Source: an uncultured Victivallales bacterium (lineage in GTDB: Bacteria; Verrucomicrobiota; Lentisphaeria; Victivallales; UBA1829). From it: a DNA stretch of 8,553 nt. The DNA lies in assembly GCA_934644965.1 (NCBI GenBank), contig CAKUDG010000041.1, positions 1 to 8,553 on the forward strand, in the 5' to 3' direction. Under the pieces are notes generated by a model. The model did no database searches and was not told where the DNA came from. It saw nothing but the letters and a program-made list of their open reading frames with translations. Of this stretch, positions 5,980-8,553 are shown piece by piece (position 1 is the first letter of the stretch; every line of letters begins with the position of its first letter). Both the position numbers and the translations under genes were made by a program.

Positions 5980-7383
5980 ATGGGAAACAATTATACGTCA
6001 GGTTCGATCGGCGGGACCATGCTGAAAACAGCGGTGTCCATGCTGCCGGGGACGCTTGCGATTTCAGGATACAATATAGCGGACACATATTTTGTCTCGC
6101 AGCTGGGGACGAATCCGCTGGCCGCGATGGGTTTTACCTTTCCCGTCATCATGCTGGTGAACTGCATTTACCGAGGCCTGGGCGTGGGGGTGATGACGAC
6201 AGTGGCCCATTCCCTGGGAGGGAAGAAGCACCGGAAAGCGGCGGGAATCACCAGTTCCGGACTTCTGATGATCATCATAAGTGCGATATGCCTTGGCTGT
6301 CTGGGCTTGTCGTGCATCGACTGGACATTCCGCCAGTTCGGAGCGACTCCGGAAATCATGCCTCTGATCCACGATTTCATGGGGATCTGGTATCTGGGCA
6401 GCCTGACGATTGCGCTGGGAATGACGGGCAATGACCTTCTGATCGTGGCGGGAACACCGAAACTGGCCAGTGCCATGATGCTTCTCGGCATGGGTTTGAA
6501 CGTCTGTCTTGATCCGATCTTCATTTTTGACAAGTTTTACGGAATTCCCGGTTTTGCCATGGGCATCCGCGGCGCGGCGCTGGCCACAGTGCTGACCCAG
6601 GTCATTGCCGCCGCAGGCGTACTGCTGATTCTTCATTTCAAGCACAAACTGATCCGTTTCGACATTCTGAAACCGGAACTTCTGCTGAAGACCTGGCGTC
6701 TGGTGCTTCGTTTCGCCCTGCCGGCGACGGTCGGAATGCTTCTGATGCCGATCGGGAACGGAATCATCACATGGATTGTCTCCAACTTCGGGAATGCGGC
6801 AGTGGCCGGAGTCGCTGCGGCGGGACGTCTGGAAATGGTCGCTTTCATTTTCCCCATGGCCCTGGGAATCGCCATCATCCCGATGGTCGGGCAGAATTAC
6901 GGAGCAAAACAGTTCACCAGAATTGATTCCTGCAGACGTTTCTCCATGCGCTTCGCCTTTTTCTTTGAACTGGGAATGGCTGTGATATTTTTCATTCTGG
7001 CCCCGGTCCTGAGCAGTTTTTTCACGGATGACCCCGCAGTGAAGGAAGTCATGATCGCCTATCTGAGGATCATTCCAGCGGCTTTCGGACTCACGGAAAT
7101 CCATCGTTACGGAGGTTTTTTCTTTACCGGATGCAACCGTCCCTCGGTGGCGGCATGGCTGAATGCGCTCAGAATTCTTTGTCTACTGGTGCCGCTTTCC
7201 CTGCTGGCTCTGCATTTTCACTCCCTCAACGGCTTGTTTGCAGCAAGACTTGTTTCCGATATCATCGCTGGAGGAACCGCATTCTGCGCCGCAACTTTCC
7301 TGACACATAAGCTCAGAAGGGAGAATGATCTCATCCTGAAGAACAGCAAAAAAGCGCCGGAGTCTTCCCCGAATCCGGCTTGA
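5980..7383 (+). CDS. MATE-family multidrug/metabolite efflux transporter
   Basis: The 467-residue product is strongly hydrophobic along its length and of the right size for the twelve helices of a MATE transporter, which exports cationic or amphipathic compounds across the inner membrane in exchange for Na+ or H+. The first MATE repeat has the typical NIADTYFVSQLG (D35) and FTFPVIML. The second repeat starts near residue 243 and contains GRLEMVAFIFPMALG and GQNYGAK (304-310), typical of the family. The tail after about 450 is short and charged. The ATG is well placed, with AAGGAA (5965-5970) nine bases upstream. The substrate cannot be told from sequence; family members are often called NorM-, DinF- or MepA-like, and this one is not assigned further. 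The downstream gene has its own promoter across this gene's stop codon. Confidence 0.92.
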   Translation: MGNNYTSGSIGGTMLKTAVSMLPGTLAISGYNIADTYFVSQLGTNPLAAMGFTFPVIMLVNCIYRGLGVGVMTTVAHSLGGKKHRKAAGITSSGLLMIIISAICLGCLGLSCIDWTFRQFGATPEIMPLIHDFMGIWYLGSLTIALGMTGNDLLIVAGTPKLASAMMLLGMGLNVCLDPIFIFDKFYGIPGFAMGIRGAALATVLTQVIAAAGVLLILHFKHKLIRFDILKPELLLKTWRLVLRFALPATVGMLLMPIGNGIITWIVSNFGNAAVAGVAAAGRLEMVAFIFPMALGIAIIPMVGQNYGAKQFTRIDSCRRFSMRFAFFFELGMAVIFFILAPVLSSFFTDDPAVKEVMIAYLRIIPAAFGLTEIHRYGGFFFTGCNRPSVAAWLNALRILCLLVPLSLLALHFHSLNGLFAARLVSDIIAGGTAFCAATFLTHKLRRENDLILKNSKKAPESSPNPA

Positions 7384-7407
7384 CATCCACTTTTGCAAAG
7401 GTATATT
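7380..7407 (+). promoter_or_regulatory. Strong sigma70-like promoter for the WaaP-like gene
   Basis: TTGACA (7380-7385) is a perfect -35 box and is followed after 16 bases by TATATT (7402-7407). The -35 overlaps the MATE stop codon. Transcription would start near 7414, giving a leader of about 130 bases. This is the best promoter match in the window. Confidence 0.55.
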
Positions 7408-7414
7408 AGCGCGC

Positions 7415-7450
7415 ATCAGGAGGATCGGAAGGGGAAAAAACGGTCCTGAT
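7415..7450 (+). other. Stem-loop at the 5' end of the WaaP-like gene leader
   Basis: ATCAGGA (7415-7421) pairs perfectly with TCCTGAT (7444-7450) around a 22-base purine-rich loop. It would lie at the very start of the transcript from the promoter at 7380-7407 and includes an AGGAGG with no ATG after it. It could stabilise the mRNA or expose a binding site. Confidence 0.3.
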
Positions 7451-7544
7451 CTCTGATCTTTTCGGAGATTTTACGGTCTTCTCTGCCCTGTTCGCTTACT
7501 TCTTCCCCATAAAAAGGACGCTTTTTTTTTGCAAACAGTTTTTT

Positions 7545-8369
7545 ATGATGAATTCTGAAACACGAAAAGCATCCATCCGTTCAAGAAGAGCGGCAATCCG
7601 TGAGATAGGATTTCTCAGGCGCAAAAGCTGGAAATGGGCAAAAGCGGAATTCCGGAAGGCCCTGGACTGGCTTCTGTTCGATCCGGAGGCTCTCAAAGGA
7701 GCCGAATGTCTCTGGAACACCCGGCATAAAAAAGTATACAAGGTACAGATCCCGGAGCATCTCGGCGGATGGCTTGTCGCTTACAAAAAATATGACGGCT
7801 TTCAGCTCTTCCGACATATCTTCCTCCCTGCTCAGACGGCACGGGAGGCCGCCAATTACAAAATGCTTGAAAAACTCGGACTCCCCATGGCTCATCTGCT
7901 GGCGGCAGGAGAATTCAGAAAGAATTTCATCCTGCAGTCCACCTTCCTTGTAACGGAATTCGCCTCAGGGTATTATGACGGACGGCAGTTCATGCCGGGA
8001 GGGATTTTCCGCGATGACCTTTCCCTCCGGCGGATTTTTTCCGAAAAAAATCTCAAAGAACTCGCCAAAGTTCATAAGATCCACTGCCACCTCCGGAGCT
8101 TCAAGCCTTACAACATGCTCTGGAAGCCGGCGCAGGGCAGCCATTGTGATATCGAACTCATCTGGATTGATGTGGCAAACTGTCATTTCAGGCCGCCCTT
8201 CCTTTTCCCGCGTTATGTCGTAAGAGATCTCTTTTCCTTCTTCAAGCAAATGCGTCTGCCGCCGACGGAGCAGAATGAACTTCTGGAAGTCTACTGGAAG
8301 GAAAATCCGGACTGCGGGCTGACTCTTTCCGAACTCAGGGACAAACTCCCTTCACAATGGGATTCCTGA
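7545..8369 (+). CDS. WaaP/InaA-like lipopolysaccharide kinase-fold protein, catalytic Asp missing
   Basis: The 274-residue product resembles the Kdo/WaaP/InaA family, cytoplasmic kinases that phosphorylate LPS inner-core sugars. Visible landmarks: the ATP-binding Lys in VAYKKY (K81 or K82), the helix-C Glu in TAREAANYKMLEKLGLP (E101), LVTEF as hinge region, and the metal-binding Asp in IWIDVAN (D209). The catalytic loop, normally HRD-L-xxx-N, reads L183-R184-S185-F-K-P-Y-N190: Asn is kept but His and Asp are replaced by Leu and Ser. It may thus be a pseudokinase, or catalysis may be unusual. The first 40 residues are very basic, suiting contact with the inner membrane or LPS. The start (ATG ATG at 7545/7548) lacks a nearby ribosome binding site; the only candidate, AAGGA, is about 26 bases upstream. 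It has its own promoter after the MATE gene. LptD in the same window supports an LPS link. Confidence 0.75.
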   Translation: MMNSETRKASIRSRRAAIREIGFLRRKSWKWAKAEFRKALDWLLFDPEALKGAECLWNTRHKKVYKVQIPEHLGGWLVAYKKYDGFQLFRHIFLPAQTAREAANYKMLEKLGLPMAHLLAAGEFRKNFILQSTFLVTEFASGYYDGRQFMPGGIFRDDLSLRRIFSEKNLKELAKVHKIHCHLRSFKPYNMLWKPAQGSHCDIELIWIDVANCHFRPPFLFPRYVVRDLFSFFKQMRLPPTEQNELLEVYWKENPDCGLTLSELRDKLPSQWDS

Positions 8370-8390
8370 ACCGGAATAAAACTGCCGGGA

Positions 8391-8419
8391 GGGGAAAGGA
8401 AAAAAATGTTTTTCTCCCC
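8391..8419 (+). other. Stem-loop after the WaaP-like gene
   Basis: GGGGA (8391-8395) pairs with TCCCC, and GAAAAA (8399-8404) with TTTTTC, with a three-base bulge and an AATG loop, eleven pairs in all. It begins 21 bases after the stop codon. The T-run is inside the stem and C-rich sequence follows, so it is not a textbook terminator but may mark the 3' end. Confidence 0.35.
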
Positions 8420-8439
8420 CTGTCGCCCCCCTGCCCTAG

Positions 8440-8469
8440 CTGGAGACTCCAAGTCATTGCAGTCTCCAG
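8440..8469. repeat. Perfect 9-bp inverted repeat
   Basis: CTGGAGACT (8440-8448) and AGTCTCCAG (8461-8469) are exact inverted copies around 12 bases. They open the GC-rich hairpin cluster that fills the right end and may lie at or just outside a mobile-element boundary. Confidence 0.45.
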
Positions 8470-8470
8470 T

Positions 8471-8553
8471 CCCGCAAAATCAAAACCACCGGCTTAGCCG
8501 GTGGTATGCACCACGCCTTCAAGGCGATATTGCCGGCAGCCCGACACGGGCTC
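8471..8553. mobile_element. Probable outer end of a transposable element (IS200/IS605-like?), cut by the window
   Basis: Three hairpins follow closely: ACCACCGGC-TTA-GCCGGTGGT (8485-8505, nine perfect pairs), CGCC-TTCAA-GGCG (8514-8526), and AGCCCG-ACA-CGGGCT (8538-8552, six perfect pairs). GTGGT (8501-8505) can instead pair with ACCAC at 8510-8514, so two folds compete. Short GC-rich subterminal hairpins without terminal inverted repeats are typical of IS200/IS605 elements, where TnpA recognises them as single strands, and of REP-type repeats. No transposase coding is visible before the edge, so the identification rests on structure and base composition alone. Confidence 0.4.

Noticed and set aside
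6064..7104. 346-codon frame opposite the MATE gene
   Set aside because: Antisense shadow with extreme His, Gln, Arg and Asp content; the sense strand encodes a clear MATE protein.
1..8553. CRISPR arrays, tRNA or rRNA genes
   Set aside because: No regularly spaced direct repeats, and no T-arm or rRNA-like conserved segments were seen on either strand.

Overview
The window fits a diderm, LPS-bearing bacterium. It carries an LptD-type LPS-assembly protein, a WaaP/InaA-like LPS-kinase-fold protein, a MATE exporter, a zinc-ribbon Nudix hydrolase and a coiled-coil C4 zinc-ribbon protein. The protein flavour and the long AT-rich spacers between moderately GC-rich genes suggest the PVC group, perhaps Lentisphaerota (Victivallis-like). 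That placement is an inference from general impression, not from a marker gene.

Layout. Positions 1-955 hold no convincing complete gene. At the far left are two leftward sigma70-like promoters with matching extended -10 elements. The proximal one is followed by a ribosome binding site and an ATG at 8-10 that leads off the left edge. The rest of this spacer holds terminator-like hairpins, one per strand. At 956-1675 (minus) is the zinc-ribbon coiled-coil gene. Its 389-bp upstream spacer is shared with the rightward Nudix gene at 2065-2607. A promoter containing a palindromic motif follows, and then lptD (2771-5416), the largest gene. A 563-bp spacer with hairpins and two doubtful small ORFs leads to the MATE transporter (5980-7383), whose upstream region carries a relative of the lptD-promoter motif. 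A near-consensus promoter overlaps the MATE stop codon and should drive the WaaP-like gene (7545-8369). The last 115 bases are a dense series of GC-rich hairpins that look like the outer end of a transposable element, possibly IS200/IS605-like, running off the right edge.

How the genes relate. Three of the five full genes concern the envelope: LptD places LPS in the outer membrane, the WaaP-like protein has the fold of LPS-core kinases, and MATE proteins export amphipathic compounds from the inner membrane. They are not one tight operon; each has its own leader and spacer. Related motifs before lptD and the MATE gene hint at shared control.

Most worth a second look: the WaaP-like protein lacks the catalytic HxD residues, so it may be a pseudokinase; the repeated ATGATATCAAGTGACATA-like motif; and the hairpin cluster at the right edge. 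No clearly new multi-gene system is visible.
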